Of a DNA stretch of 64,000 bases, positions 47,950-57,972 are shown in pieces; within the stretch, counting starts at the first letter, position 1, and each line of letters starts with the position of its first letter. Where the stretch lies: NCBI RefSeq assembly GCF_018143015.1, contig NC_054753.1, forward strand, positions 29,912,292 to 29,976,291, in the 5' to 3' direction. The translations under genes and the position numbers were made by a program. The notes under the pieces were generated by a model. The model had not been told where the DNA came from and made no database searches. It saw only the letters and a list, made by a program, of their open reading frames with translations. The DNA is from Lytechinus variegatus (lineage: Eukaryota; Echinodermata; Echinoidea; Temnopleuroida; Toxopneustidae).

Positions 47950-48355
47950 AGTACTGATTTCACATCAAGGTACGGTCGCTGGGTACGTTCGCAGAGACCG
48001 TACCCAGCGACCGATGAAACCTTGATGTTAAAGCACTTCATCGTACTCTGCGACCGATTGTTTTGATAAAAAAAACGATCGGTCGCTGAGTCCGCGACCT
48101 AAGCGGTACTTCAGCGACCGATCGCGACCGACGGAAGCTTGATGTGAAAGCACATCGCACTCAGCGTCCGATCGAATTGCGAGGACCCCATACATGCCCA
48201 CGCGCTATCTCGACTTCCGCTTCCGGCTAGGTTAGCTAAACAGCGACCGATCGGTCTGGGCCCTACCAATTTTTTTCACGGCAGCGTGAAAGCACTGCCG
48301 ATCGGTCATGGGTACGGTCTCTGCGACCATACCGTGGTGTGAAAGTGGTATAAAG
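47950..48355. mobile_element. MITE-like element rich in GCGACCGATCGGTCGC words
   Basis: The left end TTTCACATCAAGGTACGGTC (from about 47,960) returns inverted at the right end as GACCATACCGTGGTGTGAAA. In between are many inverted CGACCGATC/GATCGGTCG words and two GATGTGAAAGCAC-like direct repeats. No ORF. Confidence 0.65.
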
Positions 48356-48947
48356 GGTTGATCTGAGATTGACAGAATCCCAAATGTACCCTAAATCTAT
48401 TGTGTATAAGCCTACGCGGGAATCTCCATGGAAACGTATTTATATACAGCCCATGCTTTTTTAACTGACTTTGTCAGACCAATATGTCAATTTGTCCTTT
48501 CCATGTCGTTATGGCTCTTAGTTCAATTCTATCGTTGTTTTCTTTGTCTGATACAAAATGGTTAAGGTCTTTCCAAATTGAGATAGACTTCTCCTTTCTT
48601 TGCCTCGCCGAGGGACGACCGGGTTCCCCATAGCGTTCGTATTCGAAAATGTCGCAATAAAAAATGATGTTCAGTCGATTCGCGAGGGAGTGATGGAAAA
48701 TAGAGCAGCTTGTCAGCTAATTTGGCAAATTGATATGGGGGACATTCCAGATAATTGGCAATGCCAACAAGAGACGGAAAAGTGAAAGAAAGAAGCACTT
48801 TACAAGTTGATAAATTGAACTTATGACATCGTGTCAGAATGAGATAAGTTTACATGGGGTAAAGCAACGAATAGATGGTATTGCTTACACTGGGTCGAGA
48901 AATAAACAGCTGTAGAAGGTGAGAACGGTAAATATCCGAAGATTTCT
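48356..48947 (+). other. Spacer, nothing recognised
   Basis: Non-coding DNA between two MITEs. Confidence 0.4.
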
Positions 48948-49188
48948 ACACTGTAAAAACTGCGGTGTTAAAACTGACACCAATTGGTGTTAATAGAGGA
49001 CCACACCCTCAGGTGTTAAAATTACACCCTAGAGATTAAACGTAACACCAAAGAGTGTAAATGTAACAACAAAATGTGTTGTAATAACACCTATAGGTGT
49101 AAAACTAACACCACCAATTTAACACCGGTGTAAAATAACTGGTGTGGTCCTCTATGTACACCGGTTAACACCACAGTTTTTGCTGTGT
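48948..49188. mobile_element. MITE, CACTGTAAAAACTG family, copy 2
   Basis: Same ends as copy 1 (ACACTGTAAAAACTGCGGTG ... CACCACAGTTTTTGCTGTGT) and TA on both sides. It is colinear with copy 1 apart from a small insertion around GTAATAACACCTATAGG. It ends 46 bases before the Ngaro-like element. Confidence 0.8.
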
Positions 49189-49234
49189 ATGTAGACATAA
49201 ACAAAGATGATTAATGTAACCTGAATTAATCATA

Positions 49235-49537
49235 AATAATGGATTTTAAAGACGGCTTGACGATTTAAAATGATTTATTAGCGGGCTAGCAAAATACACA
49301 TTTTAGTTTGTTTTGATTTTGAAAGGGGGCGTGGTTGCCCGAGAAAGGGCTCGTGACCCGACCCGTAAAGGGCGGGGCAGCGCTTTTTGGCGCCCGCGCC
49401 AAAGAATTTGGGCACAATGCCAGACATTTGCCGCGGTTGAGCTATGCGCGGATAAAAGTGCGGGGAATGCTTCATTTTCGTTTTGGCTTTCAATGAAGAG
49501 AGATGACGGTGCATGTGTAAAGCGTGCTTACAAAATT
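49235..49537 (+). repeat. Ngaro split direct repeat A1
   Basis: 303 bases, apparently identical to 56,266-56,568. It begins AATAATGGATTTTAAAGACG. Small ORFs inside both copies are not genes. Confidence 0.95.
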
Positions 49538-49909
49538 TTTTGAAAATTTTCTTTCGGCACTGGCAACTAGAATTGGACACTAGGCCTAGGTGGCAGATAT
49601 TTCGACATTTGTCTAGCTACCTATACCGGATATCTACACAAAGGATTCATACTTTTATTGGATTATACAGACGCTGATTTCAGTTTTTTACTGTCTTCAG
49701 ACTTCAGCCTCAGGAATTGTTGCCGTAGAACTAAGACTAAGTTAGCTGTGCCGATTTGTGGACCTAAAAGATTCAGTTTGCAACTTCGGGATTGAATTTT
49801 TTCTTGGCGGTTCGCTTGATTGAACTTTGGAGGTGATTGCATCCAGGATTCATTGGACTTGGGCTGAGTGACGGAGCTTCGAGTCTAACTCTAGTTTCGC
49901 GAGTTGATC

Positions 49910-50536
49910 ATGCCAAAGGTTAAGGCCAAGAAAATAACGACCGCAGGTGCGAGGAAGGGAGATGACACACCGAAGAGGAGGCCGGGTCGGCCGAGAGGTC
50001 CACGGGCGACGTCAACCCCCGCAAGTGTGGATCTGGGGCTGGGAGGCGGCAACAACGGGCCAGGAAGGAGCGGTGAGTTAAATCCCTCTCAGTCTCAAGT
50101 TGTCGATGTTGATGAAAAAAGTGGTAGGCCTAGGTCTAAAGTTAGTGATAAAATGGCAGAGCTAGATCTAGATCTAGTGGGGCGGGAAGGCCAGGCGCCC
50201 GTGGGCAGATCTATTGCTTGGCATGAGATAGTAGCACAGGAGTCGGATACCGGTAGCTCGGGGCAGGCTCAGCCAGCAGTTTCAGTGCCGGCGCGGTCGG
50301 CAGGGGTAGCCGAAGATCTAGGCCTAGATCTAGTGGAGGTCGGTGTTGAGAGATCTGAGCCCCAGGCGCCTAGGCTTTCTGCCGTGTTGGGGGCACCGGA
50401 ACCATTTATTAGCGCATGCGACCCACTAGGTGTGGAAGTGGCTATCTCACTGAAGGAAAAAATTTGGGCAAGTGAATATATAGATTTGGGAGTGCTCCTT
50501 AAGCATAATAATGCACGTGATGAGTTTGGGCCTTGA
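49910..50536 (+). CDS. Gag-like ORF, N-terminal part
   Basis: From ATG (MPKVKAKKITTAG) to TGA at 50,534, 208 residues. The start is basic and includes KRRPGRPRGPR, an AT-hook-like motif. The middle is low-complexity and rich in S, G, P and E. The end (KEKIWASEYIDLGVLLKHNN) resembles the segment that in such Gag proteins precedes a conserved W-rich domain, here found in another frame from 50,524. The first 372 bases after A1 are untranslated leader. It is expected to bind element RNA and form particles. The split is either a frameshift mutation or programmed. Confidence 0.65.
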   Translation: MPKVKAKKITTAGARKGDDTPKRRPGRPRGPRATSTPASVDLGLGGGNNGPGRSGELNPSQSQVVDVDEKSGRPRSKVSDKMAELDLDLVGREGQAPVGRSIAWHEIVAQESDTGSSGQAQPAVSVPARSAGVAEDLGLDLVEVGVERSEPQAPRLSAVLGAPEPFISACDPLGVEVAISLKEKIWASEYIDLGVLLKHNNARDEFGP

Positions 50537-51141
50537 GTGTAGGTGACACCACTTTGAGTTTGTGTCAATCGGGATCTGGCCTTGGTTTGCAACTTCAACC
50601 TCAATCAAAGGCTAAGAAAATCATGTCGGTAGAGCAGTGGACTTCGGTGTTTCTAGTATTTGCCTCAATTTACACTGAGAAGCACATGGAAAGGAGCAGG
50701 GAGCTCATGAAATATATGGATTTGATAAGGCATGCAGCCCGTGCGTTTGCAGGTTATGGCTGGCGTGACTATGACACTCAGTTTAGGAGCAAGCAGGCGC
50801 GTTTACCCGGGCGATCCTGGGCGAGCGTCGACGCCGAGTTGTGGTTGATGCTGGTGGCCTCTAATGGTCCGCGGCAGCGCCACAATTTACCCCATGCCCC
50901 TCGCCATCAGTTCTACAGAGGGGAGTACGGCGCGAAAAAATCTTTTCCCTTCGGAGGAAAGGGACCCGGAGCCAATGGCACACCCAGCCGAGGCGTGTGC
51001 TTTGCCTTTAATAGAGGCAAGTGCATGCGAGGCAAAGCTTGCATCTATGAGCACAAGTGTTCCCGCTGCCAGGCGACAGGTCATGGGGCTAAGCAGTGTA
51101 GCCAAGGGCGGGCCGGTTCCAGTCCCGCTGGCAGTAAATAG
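50524..51141 (+). CDS. Gag-like ORF, C-terminal part with zinc fingers
   Basis: This frame is open from 50,524, overlaps the end of the first Gag ORF by 13 bases, and ends at TAG 51,139. It encodes EQWTSVFLVFASIYTEKH and GWRDYDTQFRSKQ, a conserved Gag core of DIRS/Ngaro-type elements. This is followed by CFAFNRGKCMRGKACIYEH (CCCH-type finger) and CSRCQATGHGAKQC (C-x2-C-x4-H-x4-C knuckle). Fingers of this kind bind the element RNA. No good ATG opens it, so it is probably translated as a fusion with the upstream part. Confidence 0.75.
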   Translation, partial: VWALSVGDTTLSLCQSGSGLGLQLQPQSKAKKIMSVEQWTSVFLVFASIYTEKHMERSRELMKYMDLIRHAARAFAGYGWRDYDTQFRSKQARLPGRSWASVDAELWLMLVASNGPRQRHNLPHAPRHQFYRGEYGAKKSFPFGGKGPGANGTPSRGVCFAFNRGKCMRGKACIYEHKCSRCQATGHGAKQCSQGRAGSSPAGSK

Positions 51142-52770
51142 GTCTACGGCTAGTGCGGTGTCGTCTATTGCTCCGACCCCTATTAAGTTAGCACGTTTGG
51201 TGCCCATGTTAGCTACTTATCCTAATCAGGAGCATGCTCAGTGCTTGTATAATGGTTTTAAGTTTGGTTTTTCATTACATTTTGAAGGGGACAGGGTCCC
51301 ATTGGTTGTTAAAAACCTGAAATCAGCATTCGAGCACATGGATGCGTTGAAAAAGAAATTGAGGGATGAAATAGACTTAGGTAGGATAGTTGGGCCTTTT
51401 GTTGTTCCTCCCTTCGAGAATATGAGGTGTTCACCAGTGGGGTTGGTGCCCAAAAAGGCCCCAGGGGAGTTCCGTATGATTCAACATTTATCGGCACCCA
51501 GGGGAAATTCAGTTAATGATGGCATACCGGAGGGGCAGTGTACAGTAACATATTCGTCCTTTGATTCGGCGGTAGATATTGTGACGCAATTGGGGCGGGG
51601 TGCCCTTATGGGAAGACTGACATTAAGTCAGCTTTCAGGCTCTTGCCTGTTCACCCAAAAGATTTTGAGTTGCTTGGGATGTATATAGATGGTCGTTACT
51701 ATTTTGATCGTTGTTTGCCGATGGGCTGCGCAGTTTCTTGTTCCACTTTTGAATGTTTTAGTACTTTTTTAGAGTTTTGCGCGAGAAAAGTTGCGAAGTC
51801 GCAAAATATTGTCCATTATTTGGATGATTTCTTTTTTGCAGGCGGCCCTGCCTCGGAGGATTGCAGGCGGGCAATGCATTGTTTTGAAGCAATTTGCGAA
51901 CGATTTGGGGTGCCCATAGCGCGAGAAAAAACGGAAGGCCCGACCACACAGTTGTCATATCTTGGGCTGGTAATAGATAGCGTTTCTCAGCAGGTTCGGG
52001 TACCGGAGGACAAAATTGAGAAATTAGTAGGGAAATTAAATTGGGCGGTACAGAAACAAAAAATTTCCCTAAGAGACATTCAGTCGATTGTAGGTAGTCT
52101 AAACTTTGTATGTAAGGCAATTGCTCCAGGGCGAGCATTCATGAGACGGCTCATTGACTTAACTAAGAGCGTTAAGCGTCCTTTTCACATGGTTAGGTTG
52201 ACGAGAGGGGCTAAGGCTGACTTGCGGGTTTGGTTGGAGTTCTTGGCACATTTTAATGGTCAAGTTTTCTTCCGGGCTCCAGGCTGGTTTGGAAGCGAGG
52301 AAATTCAGTTTTTCACTGATGCGGCGGCTGGCATTGGTTTTGGAATTTTCTTTGGAGGCAGGTGGGCTCAATCCAGGTGGCCTGCTGATTTCCAGGCCGA
52401 TAGGAGGTCTATAGCTTTTTTAGAGCTATTCCCTATTTGGGTAGGCTTGGAGATTTGGGGCATGGAGCTAAAGGACAAGAATATATTGTTTAATTGTGAT
52501 AATCAGGCCGTGGTGGCAGTACTTAACAAGCAGTCGGCGCTATGCCCTGATATTATGGTTTTGGTGAGGAAGGTGGTGATTATATGTTTAAGCAATAATA
52601 TAGTGTTGAGGGCTAGGCATGTACATGGATGTGATAATGGTATAGCTGATGCACTATCTCGATTTCAGATGCCGAGGTTCCATGCGTTAGCACCGGGGGC
52701 CGCCCGGGAGGGCGTGGAGGTTCCAGTCCGTCTTTGGAAGAGCTGGCTATCGAGAGAAGTCGACTGCTGA
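51090..52770 (+). pseudogene. Reverse transcriptase-RNase H, one frameshift in motif A
   Basis: The first frame (overlapping the Gag end, to about 51,612) gives PVGLVPKKAPGEFRMIQHLS, the conserved fingers region. At about 51,605-51,615 the frame changes by one base, exactly where the first catalytic aspartate motif should be. The second frame (in use to 52,770) continues VHPKDFELLG, MGCAVSCSTFE (motif B), YLDDFFFAG (catalytic YxDD) and LSYLGLVID. RNase H follows: FFTDAAAGIGFGIFF, LELFPIWVGLEIWG, NCDNQAVV and HVHGCDNGIADALSR, covering the D-E-D-D residues. Its TGA stop overlaps the recombinase ATG. Confidence 0.9.
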
Positions 52771-53654
52771 TGGCTTCTAGGGCAGCTCGAACACACACAA
52801 CTTACTCTATTGCCTTGGGGGCATACGTGAAATTTTGTAAAGTGTACGGATACGACCCCCAGCTACCCCCTAATGTAGAATGGGTGGCGCAGTTCATTTC
52901 TTATTTATCCTTTATGGGATATGCAGGGTCTACTATTCAAACATACATATCTGGGTTGGCATTTTATATGAGTTCATCTGGGCTAAAGGATGTGACCAAA
53001 AGTTTTGTGATTACAAGGTTAATTGAAGGGCGTAGGCGAAGTACTTTGAGAAGAGATGCTAGGCATCCAATCACATTGTCTGTGTTAAATAGAATGCTCG
53101 CCTACTTGAGGCATGTTTGTGGTAGTCATTACGATGTTTTGATGTACTCTGCTGCTTTTTCAGTGGCATTTTATGGTTTGTTGAGAGTTAGTGAGTTGAC
53201 AGTAGAGTCCAGGCATAGATGCGAGTCTATTCTGCAGCACACAGATGTTAGGGTAACTGGCGATGCACCGCATCGCAGGGTGGAATTATTCCTAAGGAAG
53301 TCAAAGACTGACCAGCGGGGAAATGGGTGCACCATTTCGATACCAGAGTTGGGGACAGTTAGCTGCCCTGTGATGGCGGTTATTCGTTATTTAGAAATCC
53401 GCCCAAAGAATGGTGGAGCCTTCTTTTGTTCATATGGTGCTCTCCCGCTAACTAGGCGTGAATTTGGAAACATGATAAAACGATGTTTGACATACGGGGA
53501 TATGCCGGCGGCAATGTTTTCATCGCATTCCTTTCGTATTGGGGCGGCTACGACCGCTGCCATGGCCGGTTGCTCGGATGAAGAAATCCAACGCATGGGG
53601 CGTTGGGTTTCGAGTGCACATCGGAGATATATAAGACTCGACATGGTTAAGTAA
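52770..53654 (+). CDS. Tyrosine recombinase of the Ngaro-like element
   Basis: I start at ATG 52,770, which shares its A with the upstream TGA stop (TGATG). The protein has 294 residues. An N-terminal SAM-like region (TTYSIALGAYVKFC, VAQFISYLSFMGYAGST) precedes the catalytic domain. Visible catalytic residues are R139 (FYGLLRVSELT), K179 (LRKSKTDQ), H253 and R256 (SHSFRIGAAT), W279 (MGRWVSSAH) and nucleophile Y287 (RRYIRL). It would integrate a circular DNA form by recombination at a short core. The frame is intact and ends TAA followed by an A18 run. Confidence 0.92.
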   Translation: MASRAARTHTTYSIALGAYVKFCKVYGYDPQLPPNVEWVAQFISYLSFMGYAGSTIQTYISGLAFYMSSSGLKDVTKSFVITRLIEGRRRSTLRRDARHPITLSVLNRMLAYLRHVCGSHYDVLMYSAAFSVAFYGLLRVSELTVESRHRCESILQHTDVRVTGDAPHRRVELFLRKSKTDQRGNGCTISIPELGTVSCPVMAVIRYLEIRPKNGGAFFCSYGALPLTRREFGNMIKRCLTYGDMPAAMFSSHSFRIGAATTAAMAGCSDEEIQRMGRWVSSAHRRYIRLDMVK

Positions 53655-54469
53655 AAAAAAAAAAAAAAAAAAGAACGAAAATACATATGAAATGATGATT
53701 TTAGGTTATTTGACATTTTGACCAAAATCAGGTGTAAGTTATCTTCCAATAATGTCACAACGCGTTTACTTTACACGAGGACATGTGCTTTAATCAAAGC
53801 CGTGGCCGATGGGTTGTTGGATATTTGGGTGTATAATTCTCAATATATCTGCTTACATGGTATTGTTTTATTTTATTCAGCCCTATTCAGAAGCAGGGTG
53901 GTATGTTCAGTGCCAAGAGGCCTGTTTACAAAGGAGCCCTTGTTACAGTATACATTATACATTATACATTATGCATCATATATTATACATTATACATTAT
54001 ACATTATTACATTCTTTATACAAAATGAAGAAAGAGATGGTACTATATTGATGGGAATGTGTTTTATACGTTATACATTATACATTATACCTTATACATT
54101 TTACATTATACATTATACCTTATACATTTTACATTATACATTATACATTATTATAAATTGATTGGAATGTGCTCAGACATTATACATTATACATTATTAT
54201 ATATTGGTTGGAATGTGTTTATACATTATACATTATTACATTATACAAAAGGAAGAAAGGGATAGTACTATATTGATTGGAAGGTGTTTGGAACATCAGA
54301 TTGATCATAACGACCCCCCCCCCCCCCCCCCCCCCTGTACATGTTGATATCAATATACATGTATCATCGAAATAACTCTGGGCTTAATATTGAATGAGTA
54401 AGTGAGGGTTTAATGATATCACACAATTACGAGCATTCTGCTTTTTAGAGAGAATGTTACAACGGTATA
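53655..54469 (+). other. Region between recombinase and hydrolase, microsatellite-rich
   Basis: An A18 run, then ACATTATACATTATACATT-type tandem repeats (about 53,946-54,240) and a C22 run at 54,314-54,335. The YIIHYTLY-rich ORFs are repeat artefacts. I see no real coding sequence. Confidence 0.75.
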
Positions 54470-55201
54470 ATGACGTGTTTAATATCAATGCTTTCAGGAT
54501 TAAGGGGAGGGGTCAAAAATGTGATTACATACATTGTATCTTGGAGGGGAAAACCCCGTGATGAAGGGGTGGTGAAGGGTAGCAGACCTTTCAGGGGGAA
54601 ATTTTCATACTTCAAAATTCTGCCCAGCCCTCTTTTCTTGTTTTCTATTACAGGACCTGTGGTGTGGATCATAGGGGACTCGATAGTGTTTTGGGCACAT
54701 CGCAGGGCGAAGAACACCGGCGAGGCTGACCTTGGACTTGGAACGTCGGTCCGTTGGTTGGGAAAAAGGGGGCTACGAATTGAAGGGGTAAGCGATTGGT
54801 TAGATAAGATGGGTCGGAGTGAACCAAAGCCTTCAGTAGTAGTATTGCATGTAGGAACGAATGACATTGAGGCACTGTCCAAGAAGAAGCTGGCTAGTTT
54901 GACGTATAGACTTTTTGACGCCAATAAGGACAAATTTCAAATAGTGTGGTCGGACATTTTGGAGAGGGTTTGGTACCCCGCTGGCTGTACAGGAGATCAA
55001 GGTAAATTGGACTTAAAGAGAAGGGCGGCCAATAGGTACGCCAAGGCTTTAGCTGCAAGATTTCATGGTAAAGCCATACCGCATCCATCAATATCCCATA
55101 ATGACATTTCGCTGTACAGAACTGATGGCCTACATCTGGCCGATGAAGGGTTGGACAGATTTATCAGTGAGTTAAAAGTTGGTCTTTCATATCTTCGTTG
55201 A
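54470..55201 (+). CDS. SGNH hydrolase-like ORF of the Ngaro-like element
   Basis: The recognisable domain starts near residue 63 of the open frame: VVWIIGDSIVFWA (block I, nucleophile S71), GKRGLRIEGVS (block II glycine), VVLHVGTNDIE (block III, N131) and RTDGLHLADEG (block V, D219 and H222). All four SGNH landmarks are kept. The domain is preceded by a strong 3' splice-site look-alike (TTGTTTTCTATTACAG at 54,638-54,653), so the first 60 residues may be intronic and the true 5' exon unknown. SGNH enzymes hydrolyse esters. Such ORFs are known from Ngaro elements but their role in the cycle is not settled. Confidence 0.85.
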   Translation: MTCLISMLSGLRGGVKNVITYIVSWRGKPRDEGVVKGSRPFRGKFSYFKILPSPLFLFSITGPVVWIIGDSIVFWAHRRAKNTGEADLGLGTSVRWLGKRGLRIEGVSDWLDKMGRSEPKPSVVVLHVGTNDIEALSKKKLASLTYRLFDANKDKFQIVWSDILERVWYPAGCTGDQGKLDLKRRAANRYAKALAARFHGKAIPHPSISHNDISLYRTDGLHLADEGLDRFISELKVGLSYLR

Positions 55202-55695
55202 GTATGTATTTATACATTTTACCTTAGTCGCTCCGGCGTGACCGACTCCAGACCGTCCGATCCGATAGTATGAATAAAGGTTTTGGCTGGTCTGGAGCCG
55301 GTTTCACCAGTGTGTCTATGTTTTCATAATGTATCATTTGTTGTTATTTAGCTGCTCATGCATTTACGTTCAATGTATGCATGCATTAAATCATGTTGGG
55401 GTCAGTTATGGATAACCTAGATATACATTGTAATGGAGGAATGAGCAATGTTCCCGGCACCCCCCCCCCCCCCCCTGGTAAAAGCACTAAGGATAATAAC
55501 GTTGGTGAATACTAGTAGAATGATCCTGTAATGGTTGCTAAGATTTATTGAATATCTTGGTAGATACGAGTAAAATTTTGACGTGTTTGTTGGCGGTCGA
55601 TCATATATAAATAAATTATATATTCTCGTTTGGCGGTAATTTGGCAATTAGGCCACCTGAAACACGTATTTTCCAAGAATAATTGGGTATTTCTG
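55202..55695 (+). other. 3' non-coding region of the element
   Basis: It contains an AATAAA at 55,273-55,278 followed by T-rich DNA, a possible polyadenylation signal, and a C16 run at 55,460-55,475. No ORF. Confidence 0.5.
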
Positions 55696-56270
55696 GTCAT
55701 GCCAGGGCAGGCATGTGGATTTTAATCAATTATGTTATGTTATTATGTAAGTTGCAGGTCCCCACTCGTTACCTAGGTGAGGGGGACCTATTTGTACATA
55801 CAAATGTTTGAGAACGCTGTTAAACTGAAATAATTGTGTCATGCTTAAAGTTTAATCTTAGCCTGACCTGATCTTAAAGGCGGGCAGGCTGGTCTATAGT
55901 CATGGGCATTCATATATCTCTATATGCTATATTTATGTCATCTGTAATCCACCGATAGCTCATAATTAATAGCTGTGCTGGGATTCCGGTCCGGCTAGCA
56001 GGGAACCAGTGGGAAAACAGCCATGAATTTTAAACATTGAAGAACTTACGAGGGGGGCCTTCTAGCCGGGGGTTTAACCCCTCTCCGAGGAGCTTATTAA
56101 ACAAGGGTATCGGTTGGTTACAGACATTATCGGTATATGTATATGTGATGATATTCATACACTGTACACAAAAAGCAGAATTGGTAAAGATGCACATTCA
56201 TCTCTATTTTCATTAAAGCCACGACAAATCGCAATTCACTTGTTCTTGTTGTTTTGTTAGCCGTGAATAA
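55696..56270 (+). repeat. Ngaro split direct repeat B1
   Basis: 575 bases matching 57,973-58,547, from GTCATGCCAGGGCAGGCATG to TAGCCGTGAATAA. The last five bases (AATAA) are also the first five of A2. GGTCCCC and GGGGGACC near 55,760 form a hairpin. Confidence 0.95.
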
Positions 56271-56568
56271 TGGATTTTAAAGACGGCTTGACGATTTAAA
56301 ATGATTTATTAGCGGGCTAGCAAAATACACATTTTAGTTTGTTTTGATTTTGAAAGGGGGCGTGGTTGCCCGAGAAAGGGCTCGTGACCCGACCCGTAAA
56401 GGGCGGGGCAGCGCTTTTTGGCGCCCGCGCCAAAGAATTTGGGCACAATGCCAGACATTTGCCGCGGTTGAGCTATGCGCGGATAAAAGTGCGGGGAATG
56501 CTTCATTTTCGTTTTGGCTTTCAATGAAGAGAGATGACGGTGCATGTGTAAAGCGTGCTTACAAAATT
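56266..56568 (+). repeat. Ngaro split direct repeat A2
   Basis: Second copy of A1, joined to B1 through AATAA and ending ACAAAATT. Confidence 0.95.
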
Positions 56569-57972
56569 CCCACCTCCTCCCCATTACCATCCTCTAGTTA
56601 TAATTAAGGGGGATGTTGACATATATATCGTGGGGGGATTCTTGCATATTATGGATATTGGTTGTGTATTTATTGTACTTGTGCATTCTTAATGTTATTT
56701 TGTTTATTTAGTTTTTGCTTGCAAGGAAGAAGTCAATTCGAAATTACTATGAAGCAGGTTATGCCTCAAACGTTCATGTGAGTTGTCATAAAAATCCAAG
56801 TTATGGATGGTTATAGAAAAAATCTGGGGATTGAAATTATAATTTTCTCAGGTCATTTGAGAAGAAATGTTTATGAATTCATAATTTCTATGTATGTTTT
56901 ATTTTCCTCTACCATGAGCATTATATATGAAGAAATGTTTGATAAGATTGCATAGGCTTCATTTCAGATAAAGTTATTTCTCGGGTCTGCATCGGACTCC
57001 TTAGGAATTAGACGGAAGTATTGTCCCAATTTTTAGTCTTCTTCATGTTCAGCCGCATGTTCAGGTCTTTAGGCGTAGTATGTTGGTATACTTATGTGAA
57101 TTTGTATGGTAATTTTGTCATGGTGTATTTATTATTAATACTGCCCACCTTTGGTATAGGAAGCAGCTCACGCATCAGTCAGATTTGAGTTATGGTTTTT
57201 AAATATCTGTTGTGTGCTGCCCGTTCAGGCAGAAATTGTGAAGAAATGATCGTTTTGGGGAAAGATATTGAAGAAAATATTATTTAGTTTAATTGCATTG
57301 ATGTATATGTTAATGACGAACACACATTGGTCATTTACAACGAGTGATACTTTCGTACCTTGCTTCCCTTTGCCAGAGTATGGCCATATTAGTGAATTTC
57401 GTTTGGTGAAACAAATTTCTTTCTGAATTCAATTTCCTTTATTAAAGTTCCTTTAAGGGGCTCAATATTTTCAGTGGGATGAAAATTGGATACCTATAGT
57501 TGGCTTGAATACCAGCAGTAGTTGATCTTGGCAAAGTGTGTTTAGGGGGGGGGGGGGGGGTACAAGTACTTTTGCATTTATATTTTCCAGGGAAGTTGTA
57601 TTTGTTGAATCTATATGATACTCTATAATGAATGGTGTATGAAGTAGTTGGAGGGTGATGGTATACTTTTCATGGTTAATTTCAGAATCTAGGCAGAGCC
57701 TAGGCTGATAGAAGAGCGTAACACGAATCCAAATTCGAGGGTGTTTGACCTGGTCGCACACCAATCCTAACAACGATCGTCGTGCATAAGTGGGCCGTAA
57801 GGGAATTTTATCCTCCTGTCCTATTTTGGCCAGTGGGCAGGCGGGTTTTCGCCCTTACTCGTTTTTGGGAGGAGTGTTGACGCCTTGTGTGTTGTTGAAA
57901 AACAAGCAGTTGAAGTTCTGGGGGCATGATTTCAGTAAGAGGCGCATTATTAAAGTACCTCCTTTTTTCCTT
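56569..57972 (+). other. 1.4 kb spacer between A2 and B2
   Basis: Unique, mostly AT-rich DNA with a G16 run at 57,545-57,560. I find no ORF of merit, no terminal inverted repeat and no duplication at its edges. In the usual description of split-repeat elements A2 and B2 adjoin, so this is unexpected. Confidence 0.6.

Noticed and set aside
49313..49543. ORF repeated identically at 56,344-56,607
   Set aside because: Identical because it lies in the A1/A2 repeats. There is no protein motif, and a long opposite-strand ORF overlaps it.
53800..54265. YIIHYTLY-rich ORFs
   Set aside because: Translations of the ACATTATACATT tandem repeat inside the Ngaro-like element.
49235..56568. A1 and A2 as LTRs of an LTR retrotransposon
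   Set aside because: No TG...CA ends, no target duplication, a second repeat pair B1/B2 interleaved, and a tyrosine recombinase instead of an integrase.
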